This document shows, in pieces, positions 1 through 8,015 of a DNA stretch of 64,000 bases. Below the pieces are notes generated by a model. The model saw nothing but the letters and a program-made list of their open reading frames with translations. It did no database searches and was not told the DNA's origin. Numbering within the stretch: position 1 is the first letter of the stretch; each line of letters starts with the position of its first letter. The stretch is from assembly GCF_016858305.2 (NCBI RefSeq), contig NZ_CP074436.1, positions 3,678,001-3,742,000 of the forward strand, read 5' to 3'. Source of the stretch: Polaribacter sp. Q13. GTDB taxonomy: Bacteria > Bacteroidota > Bacteroidia > Flavobacteriales > Flavobacteriaceae. The translations under genes and the position numbers were made by a program.

Positions 1-100
1 AAAAATAATCTTTTGAGTCTTTATTGTCTTTAAAGAAGAAACCCATTCCTAAAAAGAAAATGATATAAAATATTACGATACTATAATCTAGCCAATTCAT
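1..100 (-). CDS. Sodium:solute symporter (SSS family), N-terminal fragment
   Basis: Only the first 33 codons lie in the window; the gene runs off the left edge. The start MNWLDYSIVIFYIIFFLG followed by a short GMGFFF turn and a charged KDNKDSKDYF stretch is the typical first transmembrane helix of flavobacterial SSS-family (sodium/glucose-type) symporters. It begins 23 bp after the stop of the upstream glycosidase gene, so the two are very probably co-transcribed. Inference: it imports the sugar or glycoside released by that glycosidase across the inner membrane. The family call rests on a short stretch. Confidence 0.7.
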   Translation of the reverse strand, partial: MNWLDYSIVIFYIIFFLGMGFFFKDNKDSKDYF

Positions 101-123
101 AATCAGTTTGTTTTTATGTGAAT

Positions 124-1428
124 TTAATTTTTAAGCATATCTATTAATAAAGCGGCACTCCAAGAAAAATGATTACCTCCATAACCTGCTTTACCCTCTT
201 TATGCATTTCTTTTCTAGAATCGAAATATTCATAAAAGCCATTTTTTTCAATCATATCTATAGAATCTTGTTTTACACGTTTAGAGATATCATTATAGCC
301 ATATTCTTTTAATCCGTTAAAAAGCATCCAATTTAAATTGATCCAAACAGGACCTCTCCAGTATTTTTTAGGATTAAAACGATCACTTGTTGGATCGAAA
401 GAAGCACATAGATATTGGTTCTCATTACCAAATTTTTCTAGCATAACATTTACCATTCTTTCTGCTCTTTCTTTTGATGGAATACCAGCAAATAAAGGTG
501 AAAATGATGATGATGATAAATATCGTAAAGGTTTTTCGTTTCTTAAATCATAATGAATATAAGCGCCTATTTCTTCATCAAATAATTTGTTGTTAAACGA
601 TTCTTTACTTTTTGCTTGCCATTTCTCTAACTGTGCTACTTTATCACTGTTATCTCCAAGAAATTTATACAAAGCGATTAAACTCTGGTTAGATTTTATA
701 AGCATTGCGTTAAACAATGGATCTTGAACTAAAAAAGGCGATAATTCTGCTATTTTTTCATCACTATAATTATTCGCTTTAGCAATTTCTATAATATGTA
801 AATAATGATCGTATTCTCTTTTAGACGGACGTTGAGCTGCATCTACATGCGTGGTGTCTCTTCTTTCAAAAGTATATTCTGGCGGATTCATGGTTGCCCA
901 AATATCATCCCAAATAGGAGAGTTGTCTGTACCAGATTCCCAATTATGATAAATATAAACTAATCCTTCGTTCTGTGGGTCTCTATTTTTATAAAAATAT
1001 TGGTGATTAAAATATACTTTATCAATTACAGTTTCAATATATTTTAAAGAAGCTTCTTTATTTGTACTTATTTTATACATTTCTTCTAACACAAAACCTG
1101 TTACGGGTGGTTGTGTCATTCCTGTAGATTTATATTTTTTTGATGCTAATGGATGTAGGTCTGAACGATGAAAGTCTGGCCCAGGAAAATAACTATCATT
1201 ATCTGTATGAAATACAATATGTGGTATAAATCCGTTTCCCCATTGAGCATCTAATAAGGTTTCTATTTCTTTTTCTGCTTTTGGCATATCAAAATGTGCA
1301 AAACCGATGGCTATAAAACCAGAATCCCATTTCCATTGAAAAGGATATAAATTAGCACAGGGAATACTAAAACTTCCTGTCCAGTTATTATTAAGTACTT
1401 CTATTGCTTGTTTTTCTAATTTGTTCAT
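124..1428 (-). CDS. GH63-like (alpha/alpha)6 glycosidase, mannosylglycerate-hydrolase type
   Basis: This 434-residue protein has the pattern of the six-hairpin GH63/GH37 glycosidases: YPFQWKWDSGF near residue 28, TGMTQPPV near 102, the catalytic-acid motif ESGTDNSP at 164-171 (Asp168), RGPVWINLNW in the last third and a final GGNHFSWSAALLIDML. The length fits bacterial GH63 enzymes of the mannosylglycerate/glucosylglycerate hydrolase type better than the longer processing glucosidases. I see no signal peptide, so it should act in the cytoplasm on an imported glycoside. It lies between a TonB receptor and an SSS symporter on the same strand. The substrate is an inference; an alpha-glucoside or alpha-mannoside of another kind is possible. 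Confidence 0.75.
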   Translation of the reverse strand: MNKLEKQAIEVLNNNWTGSFSIPCANLYPFQWKWDSGFIAIGFAHFDMPKAEKEIETLLDAQWGNGFIPHIVFHTDNDSYFPGPDFHRSDLHPLASKKYKSTGMTQPPVTGFVLEEMYKISTNKEASLKYIETVIDKVYFNHQYFYKNRDPQNEGLVYIYHNWESGTDNSPIWDDIWATMNPPEYTFERRDTTHVDAAQRPSKREYDHYLHIIEIAKANNYSDEKIAELSPFLVQDPLFNAMLIKSNQSLIALYKFLGDNSDKVAQLEKWQAKSKESFNNKLFDEEIGAYIHYDLRNEKPLRYLSSSSFSPLFAGIPSKERAERMVNVMLEKFGNENQYLCASFDPTSDRFNPKKYWRGPVWINLNWMLFNGLKEYGYNDISKRVKQDSIDMIEKNGFYEYFDSRKEMHKEGKAGYGGNHFSWSAALLIDMLKN

Positions 1429-1457
1429 ATTTAAAAATGGATTATAATAATTTAAAA

Positions 1458-1491
1458 ACTCACTATTCAGATGTTACTTAGAATAGTGAGT
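1458..1491 (-). terminator. Intercistronic hairpin between receptor and glycosidase
   Basis: ACTCACTATTC (1458-1468) pairs perfectly over 11 bp with GAATAGTGAGT (1481-1491) around a 12-nt loop. On the minus strand the stem is followed by five U residues, so it resembles a weak intrinsic terminator or a processing/stability hairpin between the receptor and the glycosidase. It would allow more receptor than enzyme mRNA; that role is inference. Confidence 0.6.
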
Positions 1492-1529
1492 AACCTAAAA
1501 ATGAAACTTATTTATAAAAGGTTGGGGGA

Positions 1530-4211
1530 TTAAAAATTAAGGGTTGCTGTTACAAACATTCTTCTTGGTAGAATTGGTCTTCCGTTAAAAAATTCGGCAT
1601 CACCAGATTGGTTTACATTCCTTGGATCTCCTTCTGTAATACCAGAACTATCAAATAAGTTAAAGAAAGAGACACCTATTCTTAAGTTTTCTTGGCTGTC
1701 TTCCGATTTATTTAAACCAAAGGTGTAACCTGCACCTAATCTAACAATGTTTATTGCTTCTAACTCTACGTTGTTGTTATCTGCAGCAAACTTTTTTCCT
1801 GTATGATTTAAAGAAAGCAGCGCATCAAAACTATTATTGTCATAGTTTAAACCTAAACTTGCTAGGAAATTAGGTTGTCTTGCTAATTTATTACCAACAT
1901 TAATTTCTGTAGATCCACCATTTTCTAAATCTTCATCAATGTTTTTTGTAATTTCATGTTCTTGGTAAGTAGCAGTACCTCTAAAATCTAAATGATCTGC
2001 TAGTTTATAAGACCAGTTTGCTTCTAAACCTAAAGTTTTTGTTGCTTGTTCAGATCTCGTTTTATCAATTAAAGCACCAGCAGTATTAAATGCTTGCGTT
2101 ATTTTAATTCTATCGCTTAAACTTACATAGTATGCAGCCAAAGACCCAGATAATCTTTCTTTACCTAATTTTACACCAGCTTCAAATTGAATAATTTTTT
2201 CTGAATCGTAATTTGTGTTTTTTATACCTGCTACAGGAGCAAAACTTCTAATTTGTGGAAAGAAAAAACCTTTTGAAAAGTTAGCATATAAATTAACTTC
2301 ATCTGTTAAATTATGCAATGCAGCTAAAGATAAAGCCCAGTCCGTAGCATCAATATTTCCTCTTGTAAAACTTCCATCGGCATAATTAACGTTTGCTAAT
2401 TCTGCAGTTAAAGTAGCATCATCGTATACTTTAGTGCTTACTATGTTTCCGTTACTAAAAGTACCATTTGTATTTTCTATTCTAATACCAGCATCAAAAC
2501 GCCATTTATCATATACAATTTCATCTGTTAAATAGAACGCTGTTTTGTTTTGCGTTAAAAACTTGTTAGATGTCATACCAATTCTATTATACAATCCTCC
2601 TTCAGAGAAAGTAACATCATTACCGCTAGCATCTACATAACTTAAGTTTACTAAACGTGGATCGTTGTTAAATTCTGATAAAACTCTGTATTGATAGTTA
2701 ACATCTTCTGCTTCGGTAAGTGCTAAATAAACACCTGCTGTAATATTATGAGTTCCTTTAATTGTTTCTAAGGTTTTAGTAAAAGACGCTTCTCCAGAAT
2801 AGTCTGTCATTGGGCGTAATCTATCTACATGTAAATTATCTACCACTAAATCTGAATTGCTTACAGATGAACCAGCTGCACTTCCTTGATATTGTGCTGT
2901 ATATCCTTGGTTTCCCGGAGCAACATTTGCAACGTAATCACTTAATTTAATTGGGTTTCCGTTGTCTCCGTTACCACCAACATATAAAGCAAAATTATGT
3001 TTATAATTAGCGTATTTTATTTTTGATTTAAATTTTAAATCATCAGAAAACTTATAATCAAAATCTCCCATTAAATATCCACCAGCGGTGTAAACACCAT
3101 CTTCTATAGGGCTTTCATAAGCGCCACCTGCAGTTAAAAATGAGGTATGTGCTAATTCGCTAGATAATAACTGAGAAACTGGTTGTCCATCATTTCCGTC
3201 AATTCTATTTCTATCACCATCTAATGGAAGTGGCAAAAAGAATTGAGCTCTGTCATTAATAAACTGACCATGTAATGTAAAAGATCCTTTATCAAATTTC
3301 TTTTTAATGTTGGCTCTAAACTGTACACCTTTTGTTGGCATACCTGTTTCTATTGGTCCGTCATCTTTTCTAACAAACCCCGTAAAAGCATAAAAAGTAT
3401 TAGAATCTTCTCCTCCTAATCTTCCTCCAGAATAAAAATCTGTTTTTAAACGACCTTTATCTGCCCATTCTACATTTACGATATTACCAGGATTTGAATC
3501 TCCGGTTTTACTTGTATAGTTAATAATTCCGGCTACAGAACCAGCACCGTATAAAACAGCTGCACCACCTCTTACAAATTCTACACCTTTAAAACCAATA
3601 TCTGGTCTTGCGTAAACATCATGTGCAGACGAGTTTAAACCAAACGTACTCATTAATGGCATTCCATCATATTGTAGTGGATTAAATACATATTGTCCTC
3701 CTGAAGGTAAACCTCTAACAAAAACGTTGGTTGCTGTTTCACCACCACCACCTTCTGCAGTAATACCAGGTACACTTCTAAGGATATCTGCCTGACTATT
3801 GGCAGAAAGTTTTGTAATTTCTTTTTGCTTAATAGAACTAATAGACATTGGTGTTTCTTTTTGAGATCTAAAAGTTGCAGAGGCAGTAAGTACTATTTCA
3901 TCTAGTTCTGCGCCTCCTTCTTGTAAAACAACATCAACTTTTATTGTAGTTCCATTTAGATTCACTTTCTTTTCGAAAGTTGTAAATCCAATATAGGATA
4001 CTTGAATTGTTTGAGCGCCATTTGCTGAAGATGTAAAACTATAATTTCCATCAAAATCAGATGTTCCTCCGGATGTAGTTCCTTTAATAATAATACTTGC
4101 ACTCGGAATTCCTTCGCCTGTATTATCTTTAATTGTTCCCTTTATATTTGTCTGAGCTGCTACTACAGAAAAACTAAAGACACATAATAATGTAAGTAAT
4201 GAATATTTCAT
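1530..4211 (-). CDS. TonB-dependent outer-membrane receptor with CarboxypepD_reg-like N-terminus
   Basis: 893 residues: a signal peptide (about 1-19, ending VVAAQ), a CarboxypepD_reg-like beta-sandwich (about 21-105, with the usual GTTSGGTSDFDGNYSF loop), a plug domain (about 118-235, with SIKQKEI and GAGSVAGIINYTSK), then a 22-strand-type barrel ending in aromatic Phe (TATLNF). It lacks the SusC signature and has no SusD partner beside it, resembling FecA/CirA-type receptors. Neighbours (glycosidase, symporter, LacI regulator) point to uptake of a sugar or glycoside rather than a siderophore; that is inference. A TAAATTTG box (minus strand, 4246-4239) lies just before the start and probably gives its promoter. 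Confidence 0.88.
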   Translation of the reverse strand: MKYSLLTLLCVFSFSVVAAQTNIKGTIKDNTGEGIPSASIIIKGTTSGGTSDFDGNYSFTSSANGAQTIQVSYIGFTTFEKKVNLNGTTIKVDVVLQEGGAELDEIVLTASATFRSQKETPMSISSIKQKEITKLSANSQADILRSVPGITAEGGGGETATNVFVRGLPSGGQYVFNPLQYDGMPLMSTFGLNSSAHDVYARPDIGFKGVEFVRGGAAVLYGAGSVAGIINYTSKTGDSNPGNIVNVEWADKGRLKTDFYSGGRLGGEDSNTFYAFTGFVRKDDGPIETGMPTKGVQFRANIKKKFDKGSFTLHGQFINDRAQFFLPLPLDGDRNRIDGNDGQPVSQLLSSELAHTSFLTAGGAYESPIEDGVYTAGGYLMGDFDYKFSDDLKFKSKIKYANYKHNFALYVGGNGDNGNPIKLSDYVANVAPGNQGYTAQYQGSAAGSSVSNSDLVVDNLHVDRLRPMTDYSGEASFTKTLETIKGTHNITAGVYLALTEAEDVNYQYRVLSEFNNDPRLVNLSYVDASGNDVTFSEGGLYNRIGMTSNKFLTQNKTAFYLTDEIVYDKWRFDAGIRIENTNGTFSNGNIVSTKVYDDATLTAELANVNYADGSFTRGNIDATDWALSLAALHNLTDEVNLYANFSKGFFFPQIRSFAPVAGIKNTNYDSEKIIQFEAGVKLGKERLSGSLAAYYVSLSDRIKITQAFNTAGALIDKTRSEQATKTLGLEANWSYKLADHLDFRGTATYQEHEITKNIDEDLENGGSTEINVGNKLARQPNFLASLGLNYDNNSFDALLSLNHTGKKFAADNNNVELEAINIVRLGAGYTFGLNKSEDSQENLRIGVSFFNLFDSSGITEGDPRNVNQSGDAEFFNGRPILPRRMFVTATLNF

Positions 4212-4238
4212 GTTTTTAAGAATTAGTTAATTATAAGC

Positions 4239-4246
4239 CAAATTTA
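4239..4246 (-). promoter_or_regulatory. Bacteroidota-type -7 box of the receptor operon
   Basis: Read on the minus strand these bases are TAAATTTG, a full match to the Bacteroidota TAnnTTTG -7 element, 28 bp before the receptor ATG. No clear -33 TTG is present at the usual spacing. The LacI operator lies about 60 bp upstream of the start this predicts, a position more like activation than steric repression. Confidence 0.5.
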
Positions 4247-4291
4247 TTAACAATTACAACGTTTTAAATGCTTTTTTTTACGGAAATGTTA

Positions 4292-4305
4292 CGCAAACGT
4301 TTGCG
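4292..4305. promoter_or_regulatory. Palindromic LacI-family operator
   Basis: CGCAAACGTTTGCG is a perfect 14-bp palindrome with the central CG typical of LacI/PurR-family operators; a further CGTTTG half site follows at 4310-4315. It lies in the divergent intergenic region. It contains the TTG (4301-4303) that stands 19 nt before TATTTTTA (4323-4330), a near-consensus promoter for the regulator itself. Inference: the regulator binds here and represses its own gene while controlling the receptor operon. Confidence 0.8.
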
Positions 4306-4345
4306 GGAACGTTTGTTTTTAGTATTTTTACGAAAACGATGTATT

Positions 4346-5371
4346 TTGAAAAAAGAGGTTGTAACACTTAAAAAAATGGCTCAAATTCTGAGTTTATCCA
4401 CTTCTACTATTTCTAGAGCCTTAAACGACCATCCAGATATTAGTCCGGCAACAACTAAGAGTGTGCAAGATTTGGCAAAAAAACTAAATTACATGCCTAA
4501 TATTTTTGCAAAGGGATTTAGACTGCATAAAACAAATATTATTGGAGTTATTGTACCAAATATTACTTCTTACTTTACATCAACAATTTTAAAAGAAATT
4601 TTATTGCAATCTGAAATGAAAGGCTATCGGGTTATTATCTCTGAATCTAATAACGACATTGCCCGGGAAAAAGAAATGTTATTAACCATGTTGCAGTTTG
4701 GTGTAGATGGTATTTTAATGTCTTTATCTAAAAATACGAAAGATGTAGATCCTATTTTATATGCATTAAATCAAAAACCATTGGTGTTGTTTGATAAAGT
4801 TTCTAATAAAGTTCCTTGTACTCAAATTATAATTAATGGAGAAGAAGCTGCTTTTAATGCGGTTGAACATTTAATAAATATTGGTAAAAAAAGAATTGCT
4901 ATTATAAAAGAGTTTGAGCATTCTTATAATTCAGAAAAAAGGTTTCAAGGATATTTGAGAGCCTTAAAAACGCATAACATTCCTATTGATGAAAAACTTA
5001 TTTTAAGTACAGATGATATTTCTTTAAATAAAGGAAAAATGTTAGCGAGTCAGTTAATTAGTTTAAAGGAAAGACCAGATGCTATATTTTCTATAACAGA
5101 TGCAGCAGCTGTGGGCGTAATACAAACTTTAAAAAAATTTAATATTACAATCCCAGAAGAAATTGCTGTGGTAGGTTTTAGTAATTCTTTAATATCTACA
5201 ATAGTAGAACCAAATTTAACAACTACAGATCAACCTGGTAAAAGAATAGGTGAGTTGGCGGTAGATTATTTAATTAGAGAAATTCAAGAACATAATAGCT
5301 ATGCAAATAGTAAAACAATTGAAATTAAAACGAATTTAATAATTAGAGCCTCTACTTTTTTGCCTATTTAA
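4346..5371 (+). CDS. LacI-family transcriptional regulator
   Basis: The open frame extends upstream to an ATG at 4268, but that stretch covers the operator palindrome and encodes an Arg-rich sequence unlike the family. The TTG at 4346 gives the normal N-terminus: KKEVVTLKKMAQILSLSTST, then ISRALNDHPDIS (helix-turn-helix plus hinge helix), and about 341 residues, the usual size. A periplasmic-binding-protein-like sensor domain follows (NIIGVIVPNITSYF; AVVGFSNS near the C-terminus). It stands divergent from the receptor-glycosidase-symporter operon, so its ligand is probably a product of that pathway. Start choice: good but not proven. Confidence 0.88.
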   Translation: MKKEVVTLKKMAQILSLSTSTISRALNDHPDISPATTKSVQDLAKKLNYMPNIFAKGFRLHKTNIIGVIVPNITSYFTSTILKEILLQSEMKGYRVIISESNNDIAREKEMLLTMLQFGVDGILMSLSKNTKDVDPILYALNQKPLVLFDKVSNKVPCTQIIINGEEAAFNAVEHLINIGKKRIAIIKEFEHSYNSEKRFQGYLRALKTHNIPIDEKLILSTDDISLNKGKMLASQLISLKERPDAIFSITDAAAVGVIQTLKKFNITIPEEIAVVGFSNSLISTIVEPNLTTTDQPGKRIGELAVDYLIREIQEHNSYANSKTIEIKTNLIIRASTFLPI

Positions 5372-5382
5372 AACTAAGTTAT

Positions 5383-6003
5383 TTATCCAAAAGTTGTGGT
5401 AAAATAAAGTAATATAACTAGTAGAAGTACAATTAGTATTGAAGTTGCTAATGGTTGCCAAATAGGTTTCTTTTGGTATGCGAAATCTTTACCTAAATTT
5501 TTGTTCCAATAATATTCTGTTAGTACTGCATATCCAATTATGTTAAATAATAATGGGATAAACATCATTTGAGGCAGGTAGGTTGAAAGTACCGCTGAAA
5601 AAAGAATGTATAATATTCCAAAAACAAGAACCTCAATTCTTGCTTTTGGCTTGTTCATTTCTTTTAAATTTTGCATTAATAACACGGCACCAAATATGGT
5701 AGAAAAGAAGATGGTAAAACCTAGTATTGCTTTTTTAGAATATAAAAAAGGTACTTCTAATTCTTTAAAAGGACTTTCGTTATTTTCTAAAGTTTTTTTA
5801 GCAATAGAAGTATCCGTAATTTGATCTTCTTCGGTTATTTCTTTAGAAATATCAACTGTTTTTTCTATGATATTTCTGTCTTCTAATTCCCAGGTTACAG
5901 CTTGTATGGCTTCTTTCGTGTAATTATTCTTCTCTTTTAGAATGGTCTCTAACTCTTTGTTAGATTTTGTCCTCATATTTGTTGTAAAACTATTTGTCCT
6001 CAT
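5383..6003 (-). CDS. Small integral membrane protein of unknown function
   Basis: 206 residues. The N-terminal 65 residues hold a helical element (NKELETILKEKNNYTKEAIQ and AVTWELEDRNII) like the short helical segments that precede membrane regions in other Bacteroidota proteins. Four hydrophobic segments follow at about 93-111, 123-141, 144-162 and 184-203. It begins 15 bp after the CLC transporter stop, suggesting one transcript. A second Met at residue 10 (5976) is a plausible alternative start, since the words around both ATGs are nearly the same. Function unknown. Confidence 0.7.
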   Translation of the reverse strand: MRTNSFTTNMRTKSNKELETILKEKNNYTKEAIQAVTWELEDRNIIEKTVDISKEITEEDQITDTSIAKKTLENNESPFKELEVPFLYSKKAILGFTIFFSTIFGAVLLMQNLKEMNKPKARIEVLVFGILYILFSAVLSTYLPQMMFIPLLFNIIGYAVLTEYYWNKNLGKDFAYQKKPIWQPLATSILIVLLLVILLYFTTTFG

Positions 6004-6018
6004 TTTTTTTCAATAGTT

Positions 6019-7803
6019 TTATGCAGTTACTTCTATTAATTTATTTCTATATGCCGTTAATAATTTAGATTTAGAGATAAAACCTACATATATTCCACCT
6101 TTAACAACGGGCAGGTTCCAAGCACCACTTTCTTTAAATTTCTGCATTACTTTTTCTGTATTATCTGCACTTAAAATTACTTCTGGTGCACTCGTCATAA
6201 CATCAGAAACTCTAATTTTATCGTACATTGTTTGGTTAAACATTACAGGTCTAATATCATCTAATAAAACAATACCCATAAAATGTTGTTCATCATCTAA
6301 TACAGGATATATGTTTCTACTAGATTTTGCGACATTTTCTTTTAGCAATTCTCCTAGTGTTTTTTTAGGTTTTGTAGATATAAAATCTTTTTCAATAAGC
6401 GAATCAGTATCTAAAAACATAAGTACATTTTTGTCTTTATTATGTGTTATCAATTCTCCTTTTTTAGCTAATTGGGCAGCATAAATATTATGAGGGATGT
6501 AGCGTTTGGTTATGATAAATGAAATTGAACTTACAATCATTAAAGGAATAAACAGCTCATAGCCTCCTGTAATTTCTGCAATTAAAAAGATAGCGGTTAA
6601 GGGAGCTAATAAAACTCCTGCCATTAAACCTGCCATACCAACCATAGCAAAATTTATTAAGGATAATTTATGTCCAAATACGTTGGTGTAGTTTATAAAC
6701 AGTGCAAAAACATAGCCTGCTAAACTACCCGTAAATAATGTTGGAGCAAAAATACCTCCAATTCCTCCGGCTCCAAAAGTTAAAGAAGTTGCTACTATTT
6801 TAAAGATAATTAAACCTAATAAAAATAAAATAACTAAGTAAATATTATCTGAAATGGAATTAAAAATATTATTTTGTACCACTTCTAATATATTTCCTTT
6901 TAATACATTATTGATTGTTTCGTACCCTTCTCCAAATAATGGTGGAATTAAAAAAACCAACACTCCTAAAGAGATTCCTCCTACTAATAATTTTTGATAA
7001 GGTTTTTCTATTTTTCTAAATAATTTAGCAATGGCAAAATAGACTTTACTAAAATAGACTGAAATTAAAGCCGTAAAAACACCTAGCGAAATATAAAAAA
7101 GGACATCATTAAGTTCAAATTTGTCTTGTATATTAAAGTGTAATAGTACATCATCTCCTAAAAAGAAATAAGAGGTTAAAATAGCGGTAATAGAAGCCAA
7201 TAATAACGGAATCATGGATGCTAAAGTTAACTCTAAACTAAAAATTTCTACAGCAAAAACAATCGCTGCAATTGGTGCTTTAAATATAGAAGACATAGCA
7301 CCTGCTGCCGCTGCACCTATTAATAATGTTTTGGTTGTTTGGTTTAATCTAAAAAGTTGTGCAAAATTAGAACCTAATGCAGCACCTGTAGCAACTGTTG
7401 GTCCCTCTAGCCCAACAGAACCTCCAAAACCAACGGTTATAGGAGCTGTAAGAATAGATGCCCACATTTGATGTTTTGGCATAATTCCTTTTTGCTTAGA
7501 AATAGCATATAATGTAGATGGTATTCCGTGTCCAACTCTTTTTTTTATGACGAACTTCACTAAAAATAGAACGATTAATAATCCAATAATTGGAAAAATA
7601 AAATAAAATGCACTATGAATTTCTTTAATAAATTCGCCTTCTAATAAATGTTGAATTAAGTGGGTTGCATTTTTTAGAGTAACGGCACCTAAACCAGCCA
7701 ATAACCCAATAATGGCACTTGCAATGTTTGTAAATTGTTTGTTAGAAATATTTCTATATTTCCACTTTAGGATTTTTCTGTAAATATCTTTAGTTGTAGG
7801 CAC
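6019..7803 (-). CDS. CLC-family chloride channel/transporter with C-terminal CBS pair
   Basis: 594 residues starting at GTG. CLC motifs in order: GHGIPS (91-96, where CLC-ec1 has GSGIPE), GLEGP (131-135, gating Glu133 kept), and GGIGGIFAPTLFTG in the second half; two CBS domains fill about 440-590 and probably sense nucleotides. In the helix corresponding to the proton-glutamate region the sequence is FAVEIF, so the position of CLC-ec1 Glu203 appears to be Ile187. This suggests the protein may not be a standard 2Cl-/H+ exchanger (inference from a hand alignment). The selectivity Ser is His here. It is co-directional with the small membrane protein downstream. Confidence 0.9.
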   Translation of the reverse strand: MPTTKDIYRKILKWKYRNISNKQFTNIASAIIGLLAGLGAVTLKNATHLIQHLLEGEFIKEIHSAFYFIFPIIGLLIVLFLVKFVIKKRVGHGIPSTLYAISKQKGIMPKHQMWASILTAPITVGFGGSVGLEGPTVATGAALGSNFAQLFRLNQTTKTLLIGAAAAGAMSSIFKAPIAAIVFAVEIFSLELTLASMIPLLLASITAILTSYFFLGDDVLLHFNIQDKFELNDVLFYISLGVFTALISVYFSKVYFAIAKLFRKIEKPYQKLLVGGISLGVLVFLIPPLFGEGYETINNVLKGNILEVVQNNIFNSISDNIYLVILFLLGLIIFKIVATSLTFGAGGIGGIFAPTLFTGSLAGYVFALFINYTNVFGHKLSLINFAMVGMAGLMAGVLLAPLTAIFLIAEITGGYELFIPLMIVSSISFIITKRYIPHNIYAAQLAKKGELITHNKDKNVLMFLDTDSLIEKDFISTKPKKTLGELLKENVAKSSRNIYPVLDDEQHFMGIVLLDDIRPVMFNQTMYDKIRVSDVMTSAPEVILSADNTEKVMQKFKESGAWNLPVVKGGIYVGFISKSKLLTAYRNKLIEVTA

Positions 7804-7983
7804 TGTATGTATAAGTAATTGTTGTTATAAATTTATTTTTTCTTGATGTTAATTGCCTTTTAATAAGTCTTATGTACATTAAGAAATTAATTCGCGGGCA
7901 AAAATAATACAAACTCACATAAAAACAGGAGTTTGTTAAAATTCATTTTCTTTTATAGTTTCTGATTTTTTTAAAGTTCATAA

Positions 7984-8009
7984 AAAATCCCGCTTTAGCA
8001 GCGGGATTT
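7984..8009 (-). terminator. Intrinsic terminator of aspS
   Basis: AAATCCCGCT pairs with AGCGGGATTT around TTAGC. On the minus strand the stem comes 7 bp after the aspS stop and is followed by six U residues, a strong intrinsic terminator. Confidence 0.85.
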
Positions 8010-8015
8010 AAATCT

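Noticed and set aside
4268-4345. N-terminal extension of the LacI-family protein from the first ATG
   Set aside because: It covers the operator palindrome and promoter, is Arg-rich and does not look like the family; TTG at 4346 fits better.
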